A program made the translations under genes and the position numbers. 64,000 nt of DNA from Streptomyces triculaminicus (GTDB lineage Bacteria; Actinomycetota; Actinomycetes; Streptomycetales; Streptomycetaceae): NCBI RefSeq assembly GCF_017349075.1, contig NZ_JAFMOF010000003.1, forward strand, positions 1,054,001 through 1,118,000, read 5' to 3'. Of the stretch, positions 56,531 through 64,000 are shown piece by piece (positions within the stretch are counted from its first letter, which is position 1; every line of letters starts with the position of its first letter). The notes below the pieces were generated by a model. It saw only the letters and a program-made list of their open reading frames with translations, was not told the DNA's origin and did no database searches.

Positions 56531-58663
56531 TCAGGCGGGCCGCTGGAGCACCGCCATGCTGCGGTCGGCGAGCGTCAGCCGCTCCCCGGCCTTGACCTTC
56601 GGACCGCCGGGCGCGGCGCCGTCGGGGCGGGCGGTGTCGACCACGACCTGCCACTGCCGGCCGTGGTCGACGGGGACGACGAACTCCAGCGGCCGGTCGT
56701 GCGCGTTGAACATCAGCAGGAAGGAGTCGTCGACGATCGGCTCGCCGCGCGGGCCCGGTTCGGTGATGGCGCTGCCGTTGAGGAAGACGGTCAGCGACCT
56801 GGCGTGAGCGGCCTGCCAGTCCCCGTCCCGCATTCCCTCCCCTTCCGGGGTGAACCACGCGATGTCGGACAGATCGTCCTGGGTGCCCTGCATGGGCCGG
56901 CCGTGGAAGAAGCGGCGGCGCCGGAAGACCTGGTGGTCGCGGCGGAGCCAGACCAGCGAGCGGGTGAAGCGCAGCATCCGGCGGGCCCGCGCGGCGGCCT
57001 CGTCGCCGTCCTCCGGCTGCGGCCAGCGCACCCAGGAGATCTCGCTGTCCTGGCAGTAGGCGTTGTTGTTGCCCCACTGGGTGCGGGCGAACTCGTCGCC
57101 GTGGCTGAGCATCGGCACGCCCTGGGAGAGCATCAGCGTGGCGATGAAGTTGCGCATCTGCCGCTCGCGCAGGGCGAGCACCGCCGGGTCGTCGCTCTCG
57201 CCCTCGGCGCCGCAGTTCCACGAGCGGTTGTGGCCCTCGCCGTCCTGGTTGTTCTCGCCGTTGGCCTCGTTGTGCTTGTCGTTGTACGACACGAGGTCGT
57301 GCAGGGTGAAGCCGTCGTGGCAGGTGACGAAGTTGATCGAGGCCAGCGGTCGCCGGCCGTCGCCCTGGTAGAGGTCGGAGGAGCCGGTCAGGCGGGAGGC
57401 GAACTCCGCCAGGGTGGCCGGCTCGCCGCGCCACAGGTCCCGGCAGGTGTCGCGGAATTTACCGTTCCACTCCGTCCACAGGGGCGGGAAGTTGCCGACC
57501 TGGTAGCCGCCCTCCCCGACGTCCCACGGCTCGGCGATCAGCTTCACCTGGCTGACCACCGGGTCCTGCTGCACCAGGTCGAAGAAGGACGACAGCCGGT
57601 CCACCTCGTGGAACTGCCGCGCCAGCGTCGCCGCCAGATCGAAGCGGAAGCCGTCCACCCGCATCTCGGTCACCCAGTAGCGCAGCGAGTCCATGATGAG
57701 CTGCAGGACGTGCGGCGAGCGCATCAGCAGGGAGTTCCCGGTGCCGGTGGTGTCCATGTAGTACTGCGGATCGTCCGTCAGCCGGTAGTACGAGCAGTTG
57801 TCCAGGCCCCGGAAGGACAGGGTCGGGCCCAGGTGGTTGCCCTCGGCCGTGTGGTTGTAGACCACATCGAGAATCACCTCGATGCCCGCCGCGTGCAGCG
57901 CCCGCACCGCCGACTTGAACTCCAGCACCTGCTGACCCCTGTCGCCCCACGACGCATAGGCGTTGTGCGGGGCGAAGAAGCCGATGGTGTTGTAGCCCCA
58001 GTAGTTGGCCAGGCCCGCGTCCACCAGCCGGTGGTCGTTGACGAACTGATGGACCGGCATCAGCTCGATGGCGGTCACCCCCAGCTCCGTCAGATGCTCG
58101 ATCACCGCCGGATGCGCGAGCGCCGCGTACGTCCCGCGCACCTCCTCCGGCAGCGCCGGATGCAGCATCGTCAGGCCCTTCACATGGGCCTCATAGATGA
58201 CCGTACGGTGATAGTCCGTCCGCGGCGGCCGGTCGTCGCCCCAGTCGAAGTACGGATTGACCACCACCGAAGTCATCATGTGCGGCGCGGAGTCCATGTC
58301 ATTGCGCTTCTCCGGCCGGCCGAAGTGATAGCCGTAGACCGCCTCCCCCCAGTCGACCGCCCCGCTGACCGCCTTCGCGTACGGGTCGAGCAGCAGCTTG
58401 GCGGAGTTGCAGCGCTGCCCCCGCTCCGGGTCGTACGGGCCGTGCGCCCGGAAGCCGTAACGCTGACCGGGCATCACCCCCGGCAGATACGCGTGCCGCA
58501 CGAAGGCGTCGCTCTCCCGCAGCTCCACCGCCGTCTCCGAGCCGTCCTCGTGCAGGAGGCACAACTCGATCCGCTCGGCGGCCTCGGAGAAGACCGCGAA
58601 GTTGGTCCCGGCGCCGTCGTACGTGGCGCCGAGTGGGTACGCCTGTCCCGGCCAGACCTGCAT
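56531..58663 (-). CDS. glgX: Glycogen debranching enzyme GlgX (isoamylase type)
   Basis: A 710-residue GH13 debranching enzyme supplying linear maltodextrins from glycogen to TreY. It has an N-terminal CBM48-like sandwich (GATYDGAGTNFAVFSEAAERI), then VILDVVYNHTAEGN, nucleophile in RVDGFRFDLAATL, acid in KLIAEPWDVG and the GlgX-specific FVTCHDGFTLHDLVSYNDKH. The ATG at 58663 is chosen because the protein family begins MQVWPGQAYPLG; a longer frame to 58744 is not conserved in style. It is co-oriented with treY and probably co-transcribed (45 bases). Confidence 0.94.
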   Translation of the reverse strand: MQVWPGQAYPLGATYDGAGTNFAVFSEAAERIELCLLHEDGSETAVELRESDAFVRHAYLPGVMPGQRYGFRAHGPYDPERGQRCNSAKLLLDPYAKAVSGAVDWGEAVYGYHFGRPEKRNDMDSAPHMMTSVVVNPYFDWGDDRPPRTDYHRTVIYEAHVKGLTMLHPALPEEVRGTYAALAHPAVIEHLTELGVTAIELMPVHQFVNDHRLVDAGLANYWGYNTIGFFAPHNAYASWGDRGQQVLEFKSAVRALHAAGIEVILDVVYNHTAEGNHLGPTLSFRGLDNCSYYRLTDDPQYYMDTTGTGNSLLMRSPHVLQLIMDSLRYWVTEMRVDGFRFDLAATLARQFHEVDRLSSFFDLVQQDPVVSQVKLIAEPWDVGEGGYQVGNFPPLWTEWNGKFRDTCRDLWRGEPATLAEFASRLTGSSDLYQGDGRRPLASINFVTCHDGFTLHDLVSYNDKHNEANGENNQDGEGHNRSWNCGAEGESDDPAVLALRERQMRNFIATLMLSQGVPMLSHGDEFARTQWGNNNAYCQDSEISWVRWPQPEDGDEAAARARRMLRFTRSLVWLRRDHQVFRRRRFFHGRPMQGTQDDLSDIAWFTPEGEGMRDGDWQAAHARSLTVFLNGSAITEPGPRGEPIVDDSFLLMFNAHDRPLEFVVPVDHGRQWQVVVDTARPDGAAPGGPKVKAGERLTLADRSMAVLQRPA

Positions 58664-58944
58664 GAGCGAAAGTGTTCCACTCCGAGCGGCCCTTTCCGCA
58701 GATCTTCCCCAAAACCCCGGAAGGAAGCCGCCGCCGGCCGCCACGGCTCGGCCGACCGGGTGAGGTCAGCGCCCCGTCCACCCTTCTGGCTATGAATCAG
58801 ATCACGTCCGGCGCCCCGCCGTCGGACAACCCCCACGTCCGGCGGCCGAGTTGTTCCGGGGCCCCGGCGGGCGCGGGTGCACCGGCTCCCGCCCGCACAG
58901 TAATCTGCCTTGATCGTTGGACGGGGGCGGAAGGCGGTGCACTG

Positions 58945-60195
58945 GTGAGCTCGGGCGGGCTGGAGCTGCCCCCTGGAGACGGAAGTCCCGAGGGAGACGG
59001 CTCGACCGACACGCCACCGGGCGTGATGTCCCTGACCCGTCCGCGGGAGATCGGGGCGGAACTGGACTGGGGCGCAGAGGCCTGGGACGAGGTGCGCACC
59101 CGCGCCCGCCGGGCCGGGCGCGCCTACATCTGGCTCAACCTGGTCGAACAGCGGCTGCGGGCGGTCGTCGCCGCCGTGCTGCGCCCGGTCTACGAGCCGG
59201 TGCACGGCGACGAGGAATGGGTCGTCGCCGCCGCCGGGCCGGCCGGCCAGGAGTGGGTCCAGCGGGCCGTGGCCGTGCGGGAGGTGAGCCGCCGCAAGGG
59301 CTACCTGCTCGACCCGGCGGACGACAACGTCCTCAGCTTCCTCACCCTGCCCCAGCTGCGCGAGCTCCTCGTCCAGCACTGGCCGTGCTTCGAGCCCTAC
59401 CTGGACGACCGGCGCGAACTGGAGCTGGCCCTGGACGAGCTGGAGGTGACCCGCAACGTCGTCTCCCGCAACCGCGCGCTCTCCGAGAACGTCCTCGCCC
59501 AGGCCGAACGCGCATCGGCCCGGCTGCTGGACATCCTCGGCGGCGGCGCCGGCACCCACGCCCGCTCCGCCGACCGGCTGCCCGTGGACGCCGTCGAGGA
59601 CCTCGTGGGCGACCGCTTCGCCGACGTCGTGGGCGTCCACCCGGACCGGGTGCGGCTGCAGCGCCAGCTCCCCGTGGAGGACCTCTTCGGCAGCGCCCGC
59701 CGCCTCGACGCGGTCGGCATAGGCCTGAACCTGCTCGTCCAGAACTACTCCGGGCGACGCCTGGTGCGCCTGGCCGAGTCCGGCTGCCGGGCCCGGCTGC
59801 TCTTTCTCAACCCCGCCAGCAGCGCCGTGCGCCGCCGCGAGCGGGAACTGGGGATAAAGAAGGGCGAGATGAGCCGGTCCGTGGAGATGAACATCATGCA
59901 CATGCGGCGGGTGCGGGACCGGCTGCGCGACACCGCCGCCTTCGAGATCCGGGTCTTCGACGAGACCCCGCGCTTCACCGCCTACCTCGTCAACGGCGAC
60001 GGCGCGGACGGCCTGGCCGTGGTGCAGTCCTACCTGCGCAAGGCCCGCGGCATGGAGTCCCCCGTGCTGGTGCTGCGCGGCGGCGGCCGCGACGTGCTGC
60101 GCCAGGGCCGGGGCGCCGACGAGGACGGCGGGCTGTTCGAGACGTACCGCGAGGAGTTCGAGGGGGTCTGGGCGGACTCCCGGTCGGTCTCCTGA
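58945..60195 (+). CDS. SAV_2148-type HEPN-domain protein
   Basis: A 416-residue actinobacterial protein. The N-terminal half is helical with WLNLVEQRLRAVVAAVLRP and REVSRRKGYLLDPADDN (HEPN-like region). The C-terminal half is alpha/beta (AVGIGLNLLVQNYSGRRLVRL, ARLLFLNPASSAVRRRE, TAYLVNGDGADGLAVVQSYLRKA), resembling a phospholipase-D-type or nucleotide-binding fold without a clear HKD motif. HEPN proteins are often RNases or partners of nucleotidyltransferases. The start GTG 58945 (VSSGGLELPPG) is preferred over open upstream codons. The 281 bases to glgX form a divergent promoter region with no other gene. Confidence 0.72.
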   Translation: MSSGGLELPPGDGSPEGDGSTDTPPGVMSLTRPREIGAELDWGAEAWDEVRTRARRAGRAYIWLNLVEQRLRAVVAAVLRPVYEPVHGDEEWVVAAAGPAGQEWVQRAVAVREVSRRKGYLLDPADDNVLSFLTLPQLRELLVQHWPCFEPYLDDRRELELALDELEVTRNVVSRNRALSENVLAQAERASARLLDILGGGAGTHARSADRLPVDAVEDLVGDRFADVVGVHPDRVRLQRQLPVEDLFGSARRLDAVGIGLNLLVQNYSGRRLVRLAESGCRARLLFLNPASSAVRRRERELGIKKGEMSRSVEMNIMHMRRVRDRLRDTAAFEIRVFDETPRFTAYLVNGDGADGLAVVQSYLRKARGMESPVLVLRGGGRDVLRQGRGADEDGGLFETYREEFEGVWADSRSVS

Positions 60196-60299
60196 GCCGG
60201 TCTCTTGAAGGGGTGGTGCTCGCCCCCGGTGGGTTGTCAGTGGGCTGTGCGACGCTGTGACACCAGACGGGGGAAGCACCACCGAAGGGGGAAACCGCC

Positions 60300-61004
60300 A
60301 TGGCCTGGCACGAGGAGCCGCTGATCGGCTTCGACCTGGAGACGACGGGCACGGACCCGGCGCGGGCACGGATCGTCACCGCGGCGGTCGTCGAGACCAA
60401 GGGCGGGGACGTGGCCGCGAGCCGGCTGTGGCTGGCCGACCCGGGCGTGCCGATCCCGGCCGAGGCGGCCGCCATCCACGGCATCACCAGCGAGCGGGCC
60501 GCCGCCGAGGGGCGGCCCGCGGCCGAGGTTGTGGAGGAGATAGCCGCCGTCCTCGCCGGGCACTGGTCGCTGGGCGTGCCCGTCGTCGCCTACAACGCCT
60601 CCTTCGACCTCAGCCTGCTGGAGGCGGAGCTCCGGCGGCACGGCCTGCGCTCGCTCGGCGAGCGGCTGGACGGGGCCGGCATCGGCCCCGTCGTCGATCC
60701 GTACACCATCGACCGGCACGTCGACCGCTACCGCAAGGGCCGGCGGACGCTGGAGGCGGTGTGCCGGGAGTACGGCGTGGTGCTGGACGGCGCCCACGAG
60801 GCGGAGGCGGACGCCCTGGCGGCGGTCCGCGTCGCCCGGGCGACCGCCCTGCGGTATCCCGGCATAGCCGGCGCCGGGCTGTGGGAGCTGCACCGCGACC
60901 AGGTCCGGTGGTACGGCGAGTGGGCGGCCGGATATCAGGCGTGGCTGCGACGGGAGGGGGACCCGGAGGCCGTGGTCGACGCGTCCTGGCCGCTGCGGGG
61001 GTAG
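60300..61004 (+). CDS. DnaQ-like DEDDh 3'-5' exonuclease
   Basis: A 234-residue exonuclease of the epsilon/DnaQ family. The four acidic sites are in LIGFDLETTGTDP, VVAYNASFDLSLL and HEAEADALAAV (H and D). The interior loop IPAEAAAIHGITSERA is typical. It is a stand-alone domain, suited to proofreading in trans or to trimming DNA/RNA ends. The ATG at 60300 follows GAAGGGGGAAACCGCC. The C-terminal 60 residues (WELHRDQVRWYGEWAAGY) are an actinobacterial extension. Confidence 0.88.
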   Translation: MAWHEEPLIGFDLETTGTDPARARIVTAAVVETKGGDVAASRLWLADPGVPIPAEAAAIHGITSERAAAEGRPAAEVVEEIAAVLAGHWSLGVPVVAYNASFDLSLLEAELRRHGLRSLGERLDGAGIGPVVDPYTIDRHVDRYRKGRRTLEAVCREYGVVLDGAHEAEADALAAVRVARATALRYPGIAGAGLWELHRDQVRWYGEWAAGYQAWLRREGDPEAVVDASWPLRG

Positions 61005-61194
61005 CGGGGCTGGGTGGACGGGAGTAGAGGGGCCGGCGCGCGGGGGTGGGTGGATGCGGAGGGCGCCTTCGCACTTGTTCCGGAATCTGTGATGTCCCTG
61101 GATGTCAGGGCTGTCCGGGTCTACGGTGTTCCGTACCGGGCCCGCGCTACCCCCCATCTCCGCCGCGTCACGCGGCGATCCGAGGAGGCGCACC

Positions 61195-62133
61195 GTGCCC
61201 GAGCACCAGGAGTCCCCGGCCCGGCCGCCGGAGGGGCTGCTCTGCGGGACCATGGAGGTCCACCGCAGGCTGCTCACCGAGAACGCCGCCTACGCCACCG
61301 CCCGGACGGCCATCGAGAACCACGCGTTCGCCTACGAGCGAGGCGACGCGCGCACGGCCCGTACGGGCGTGACGTGCGTCCCGGTCGTCGTCCACGTCGT
61401 CCACGCCACCGACGAGGAGAACGTCGACGACGCCCAGGTCCTCAGCCAGCTCGACGTCCTGAACCAGGACTTCCGCAAGCTCAATCCGGACGTCGCCGGG
61501 GTGCCGGAGGTCTGGCGGGAGCTCGCCGCCGACAGCCGGGTCGGCTTCCGCCTCGCCTCCGTGGACCCGGACGGCCACCCCACCACGGGCATCACCCGCA
61601 CCCGCACGCAGGTCGCCGGCTTCGGCACGGACGACGCGGTGAAGTTCACCGCCCAGGGCGGCCGGGACGCCTGGCCCGCCGACCGCTACCTGAACGTATG
61701 GGTCTGCCTGCTCGAGGGCGGCCTGCTGGGGTACGCCCAGTTCCCCGGCGGCCCGGCGGCCACCGACGGAGTGGTCATCCGGCACTCCGCTTTCGGCACC
61801 AACGGCACCGCCACCGCGCCCTTCGCCCTCGGGCGCACTGCCACCCACGAGGTGGGCCACTGGCTGAACCTCCACCACATCTGGGGCGACGACGGCACCG
61901 GCTGCAGCGGCAGCGACTTCGTCGCCGACACCCCCAACCAGGGCGGCCCCAACTTCGGCAGCCCGGTCTTCCCGCACGTCTCCTGCCACAACGGCCCCCA
62001 CGGCGACATGTTCATGAACTACATGGACTACGTCGACGACGCGGCCATGTTCATGTTCACGGCCGGCCAGGCCGTCCGCGTGAACGCCACCCTCGACGGC
62101 CCCCGCTCCACCTTCCCCACCGGCCCTTGCTAG
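61195..62133 (+). CDS. M43 (pappalysin-type) zinc metalloprotease
   Basis: A 312-residue metallopeptidase. The zinc site is THEVGHWLNLHHIWGD (two histidines, catalytic Glu, third histidine) and the Met-turn is FMNYMDYVDDAAMFMF. The proregion-like N-terminus contains VPVVVHVVHATDEENVDDAQV, typical of the family. The GTG at 61195 is preceded by GAGGAGGCGCACC. No signal peptide is visible in the first 40 residues, which is odd for this mostly secreted family. Confidence 0.87.
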   Translation: MPEHQESPARPPEGLLCGTMEVHRRLLTENAAYATARTAIENHAFAYERGDARTARTGVTCVPVVVHVVHATDEENVDDAQVLSQLDVLNQDFRKLNPDVAGVPEVWRELAADSRVGFRLASVDPDGHPTTGITRTRTQVAGFGTDDAVKFTAQGGRDAWPADRYLNVWVCLLEGGLLGYAQFPGGPAATDGVVIRHSAFGTNGTATAPFALGRTATHEVGHWLNLHHIWGDDGTGCSGSDFVADTPNQGGPNFGSPVFPHVSCHNGPHGDMFMNYMDYVDDAAMFMFTAGQAVRVNATLDGPRSTFPTGPC

Positions 62134-62173
62134 GCGGGGACGCCGGTGGGGAGGGATGCCGGGGAGAGGCGCC

Positions 62174-63046
62174 TCAGAAGGGGTACCAGCGCACCGCCGG
62201 GTCGCCGTCCCGCAGGGAGGCGACCCGGCGCCCGAACTCCGCCAGCGCCGCCGGGTTGCCCGGCGCGTGCTGCGCCACCCACGCGCAGCTCGCCGTCTCC
62301 CGGGCGCCGCGCAGCACGGCGCAGCCGTCCCACTCGCGCACGTCCCAGCCGTAGGCGTGCACGAAGGAGTGGTAGGCGTCGGGGTCCATCCCGTACCGGT
62401 CGCGACTGAGGGCCATCACCACCAGGTCGTGCTCCCGCAGGTCCAGGGCGAAGGTCTCCAGGTCCACCAGCACCGGGCCGTCGGGCCCGATGTGCACGTT
62501 GCGGGGGAGGGCGTCGCCGTGGATGGGGCCCGGCGTCAGGCGGGGCGTCAGCGCGGCGGCCGCGGCGGCGAAGCCGTCCCGGCGCTCGCGCAGGTAGTCG
62601 GCGTCGGCCGGGTCGATCGCGTCCCCGGCCAGCCGCAGCCAGCGCTCGACGCCGCCGAGCAGGTCACGGTGCGGCAGGGCGAAGTCCGGTGCGGGCAGCA
62701 TATGGATCGCCCGCAGCAGCTCCGCGAGGTCGGCGGGGGTCGCGGGGCGAGTGGCGCCGGGGAGTCGGTGCCAGAGGGTGACCGGGTGGCCGTCGGCCGC
62801 CAGCGGCTCGGGGGCGGCGGCGCGCACGGCGGGCACCTCGGCCTCGGCGAGCCAGGCGGCGACCCGCAGCTCCCGGTGGGCCCGGTCGAGGAGGGAGGCG
62901 TCGCGGCCGACCTTGGCGACGAGGTCGCCGGCCGCGAAGACGGCGTTCTCGCCGAGCGAGATCAGGGTCGCGTCGGCCGCCGGCAGGGGGGTGCCGGCCG
63001 CCGCGAGGAGCTCGCGCGCCCGGTGTTCCGTAAATGCAGTGTCCAC
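62174..63046 (-). CDS. Aminoglycoside-phosphotransferase-like kinase (APH family)
   Basis: A 290-residue small-molecule kinase fold. The catalytic loop is PIHGDALPRNVHIG (HGDxxxxN), followed by the metal aspartate in PVLVDLETFALDLREHD; the N-terminal lobe has VFAAGDLVAKVGRD with the ATP lysine. The GTG at 63046 is preferred to an Arg/Pro-rich extension to 63121. Many such genes act on metabolites rather than antibiotics, so resistance is only a possibility. It lies next to a macrolide-glycosyltransferase-like gene, which makes drug modification worth considering. Confidence 0.85.
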   Translation of the reverse strand: MDTAFTEHRARELLAAAGTPLPAADATLISLGENAVFAAGDLVAKVGRDASLLDRAHRELRVAAWLAEAEVPAVRAAAPEPLAADGHPVTLWHRLPGATRPATPADLAELLRAIHMLPAPDFALPHRDLLGGVERWLRLAGDAIDPADADYLRERRDGFAAAAAALTPRLTPGPIHGDALPRNVHIGPDGPVLVDLETFALDLREHDLVVMALSRDRYGMDPDAYHSFVHAYGWDVREWDGCAVLRGARETASCAWVAQHAPGNPAALAEFGRRVASLRDGDPAVRWYPF

Positions 63047-63124
63047 CGCGCAAGTGTCTCCCGGGGCGGGGGCGGTCGGCGCACGGGATGGACGGCGCAC
63101 GGGATTGGCGCGAAACATCATTTA

Positions 63125-63143
63125 GCGAGACGTATCGTCTTGC
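63125..63143. promoter_or_regulatory. 19-base palindromic operator upstream of the glycosyltransferase gene
   Basis: The core AGACG-TAT-CGTCT is a perfect dyad (63128-63140), extended by outer GC/GC pairs with one mismatch. It lies 13 bases before the ATG at 63157. The form and length are typical of TetR-family operators. No TetR gene is inside the window. Confidence 0.65.
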
Positions 63144-63156
63144 GTAGTGTCGCGAC

Positions 63157-64000
63157 ATGACGATATCCACCGGTCAACGCCCCGCCCACATCGCGATGTT
63201 CAGCATCGCGGCCTCCGGACACATCCATCCGAGCCTGGACGTCATCCGGGAGCTCGTGGACCGCGGCCACCGCGTCACCTACGCCATCCCCGAGTCCTTC
63301 GCCGAGCTCGTCGCCTCCACCGGCGCCGAGCCGAGGATCTACGACTCGAGCCTGCCGACGGACGCGGACCCCGACAACTGGGGAGCGGAACCGATCGACC
63401 ATATGGAGCTGTTCCTCGGCAACGCCGTCCACTCGCTGCCCTCGATCGCCGCCCAGTACGAGGACGACGTGCCGGACCTGGTCCTCTTCGACAGCCTCAC
63501 CTACGCCGGCCGCGTGCTGGGCCACCGCTTGAACGTACCCACCGTGCAGATGTGCCCGCACATGGTTCCCTGGGAGGGCTACGAGGAGGAGATGCTGGCC
63601 CCGGTCATGGGCCCGCTGATGGAGTCCCCGCGAGGCCGCGCCTACGCCGAGCGCTTCACGGGCTGGCTGCGGGAGAACGGCATGCCCGAATCTCCCGTCC
63701 GCTTTATCACCCACCCCGGCCGCCGTATCGCCCTCATCCCCCGGGCCATGCAGCCGAACGCCGACCGGGTCGACACGACGCTCAACACCTTCACCGGCTC
63801 CTGCCAAGGGGATCGCGCCGACCAGGGGGACTGGGAGCGCCCCAAGGACGCGGAGAAGGTCCTGCTGGTCTCCCTCGGCTCCGTCTTCACCAAGCGCCCT
63901 GACTTCTACCGCGCGTGCCTCGCCGCCTTCGGCGACCTGCCGGGCTGGCACGTCGTCCTGCAGATCGGCAAGCACGTCGACGTCGCCGAGCTGGGACCGA
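63157..64000 (+). CDS. MGT-family macrolide glycosyltransferase, OleD-like (3' end outside window)
   Basis: The first 281 residues of a GT1 glycosyltransferase that closely recalls OleD/Mgt enzymes, which inactivate macrolides with UDP-glucose. Shared stretches are AHIAMFSIAASGHIHPSLDVIRE (catalytic histidine region GHIHPS), RELVDRGHRVTYAIP, ALIPRAMQPNADRVD and VLLVSLGSVFTKRPDFYRACL. The C-terminal UDP-binding half lies past the right edge. The ATG at 63157 has no strong ribosome site and sits right behind a palindromic operator, so expression is probably induced by a ligand. A natural product or xenobiotic acceptor is likely. Confidence 0.9.
   Translation, partial: MTISTGQRPAHIAMFSIAASGHIHPSLDVIRELVDRGHRVTYAIPESFAELVASTGAEPRIYDSSLPTDADPDNWGAEPIDHMELFLGNAVHSLPSIAAQYEDDVPDLVLFDSLTYAGRVLGHRLNVPTVQMCPHMVPWEGYEEEMLAPVMGPLMESPRGRAYAERFTGWLRENGMPESPVRFITHPGRRIALIPRAMQPNADRVDTTLNTFTGSCQGDRADQGDWERPKDAEKVLLVSLGSVFTKRPDFYRACLAAFGDLPGWHVVLQIGKHVDVAELGP

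Noticed and set aside
54332..58795. A 1487-codon open frame on the + strand across treY and glgX
   Set aside because: It is the antisense shadow of two well-defined GH13 genes. Its translation is Arg/Gly/Val-rich without domains, as expected from G+C-biased third positions.
1..64000. CRISPR arrays, tRNA or rRNA genes
   Set aside because: No regularly spaced repeats of CRISPR size, no cloverleaf-like sequence and no rRNA-like conserved stretch were seen on reading; a covariance-model search could still find a missed tRNA.
61195..64000. A biosynthetic gene cluster at the right edge
   Set aside because: Only a protease, a kinase and a glycosyltransferase are visible. There are no polyketide, peptide-synthetase or terpene genes, so a cluster call would be speculation.

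Overview
The window is a stretch of a Streptomyces chromosome. The grounds are very high G+C with G/C third positions, frequent GTG and TTG starts, many 4-base stop/start overlaps, the sporulation regulator whiI beside rnd, and an actinobacterial coproporphyrin-type haem cluster (hemE, hemY/cgoX, hemQ/chdC). Gene order from dxs to glgX resembles, from memory, the core region of the S. coelicolor chromosome around whiI, so most of the window is conserved backbone with accessory inserts. No tRNA, rRNA or CRISPR array was seen.

Layout. 0-4.4 kb: end of dxs, an amino-acid permease, an NYN-type nuclease and a beta-propeller-like protein. 4.4-11.8 kb: a cell-surface locus. A lipoprotein gene diverges from a CapA-family gene, and a strong-looking promoter then drives a double-HAMP sensor-like membrane protein, pgsB, pgsC and an NlpC/P60 peptidase, together a poly-gamma-glutamate-like polymer system. 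11.9-17.5 kb: fadB and a thiolase (beta-oxidation), rnd and whiI with a candidate sigma-WhiG promoter. 17.8-25.9 kb: DUF3000, hemE, then an insert of a CoA-disulfide-reductase-like gene and a partial beta-ketoadipate set (pcaF, frameshifted pcaH, pcaG), then hemY and hemQ. 26-34.5 kb: exported proteins (tripeptidyl aminopeptidase, DUF1996, DUF4142), a NERD protein, a BlaI repressor divergent from a class A PBP whose transpeptidase motifs are degenerate, and a polysaccharide deacetylase.

34.6-40.2 kb looks like a small integrated element or its remnant. It starts with a truncated serine recombinase, is bounded by an 11-base direct repeat, and lies between a displaced 3' end of a peptidyl-tRNA-hydrolase (PTH2) gene on the left and the restored PTH2 gene on the right. 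It carries two DUF5994 genes, a tightly overlapping three-gene operon, TfoX-like, VOC, SnoaL-like and MmcQ-like genes.

40.2-64 kb: PTH2 gene, a small ABC transporter, treZ, msrB, murC, a LuxR-type two-component system divergent from an FtsX-type ABC exporter, a RibD-like reductase, zapE, a NodB deacetylase lipoprotein, treY and glgX (with treZ: trehalose from glycogen), a HEPN-family protein, an exonuclease, an M43 metalloprotease, a phosphotransferase and the start of an OleD-like macrolide glycosyltransferase with a palindromic operator.

Quality warning: five genes (pcaH, DUF4142, zapE, the NodB lipoprotein, treY) each need a single-base correction near a G/C run to read through. This pattern points to homopolymer sequencing errors more than to five real mutations.
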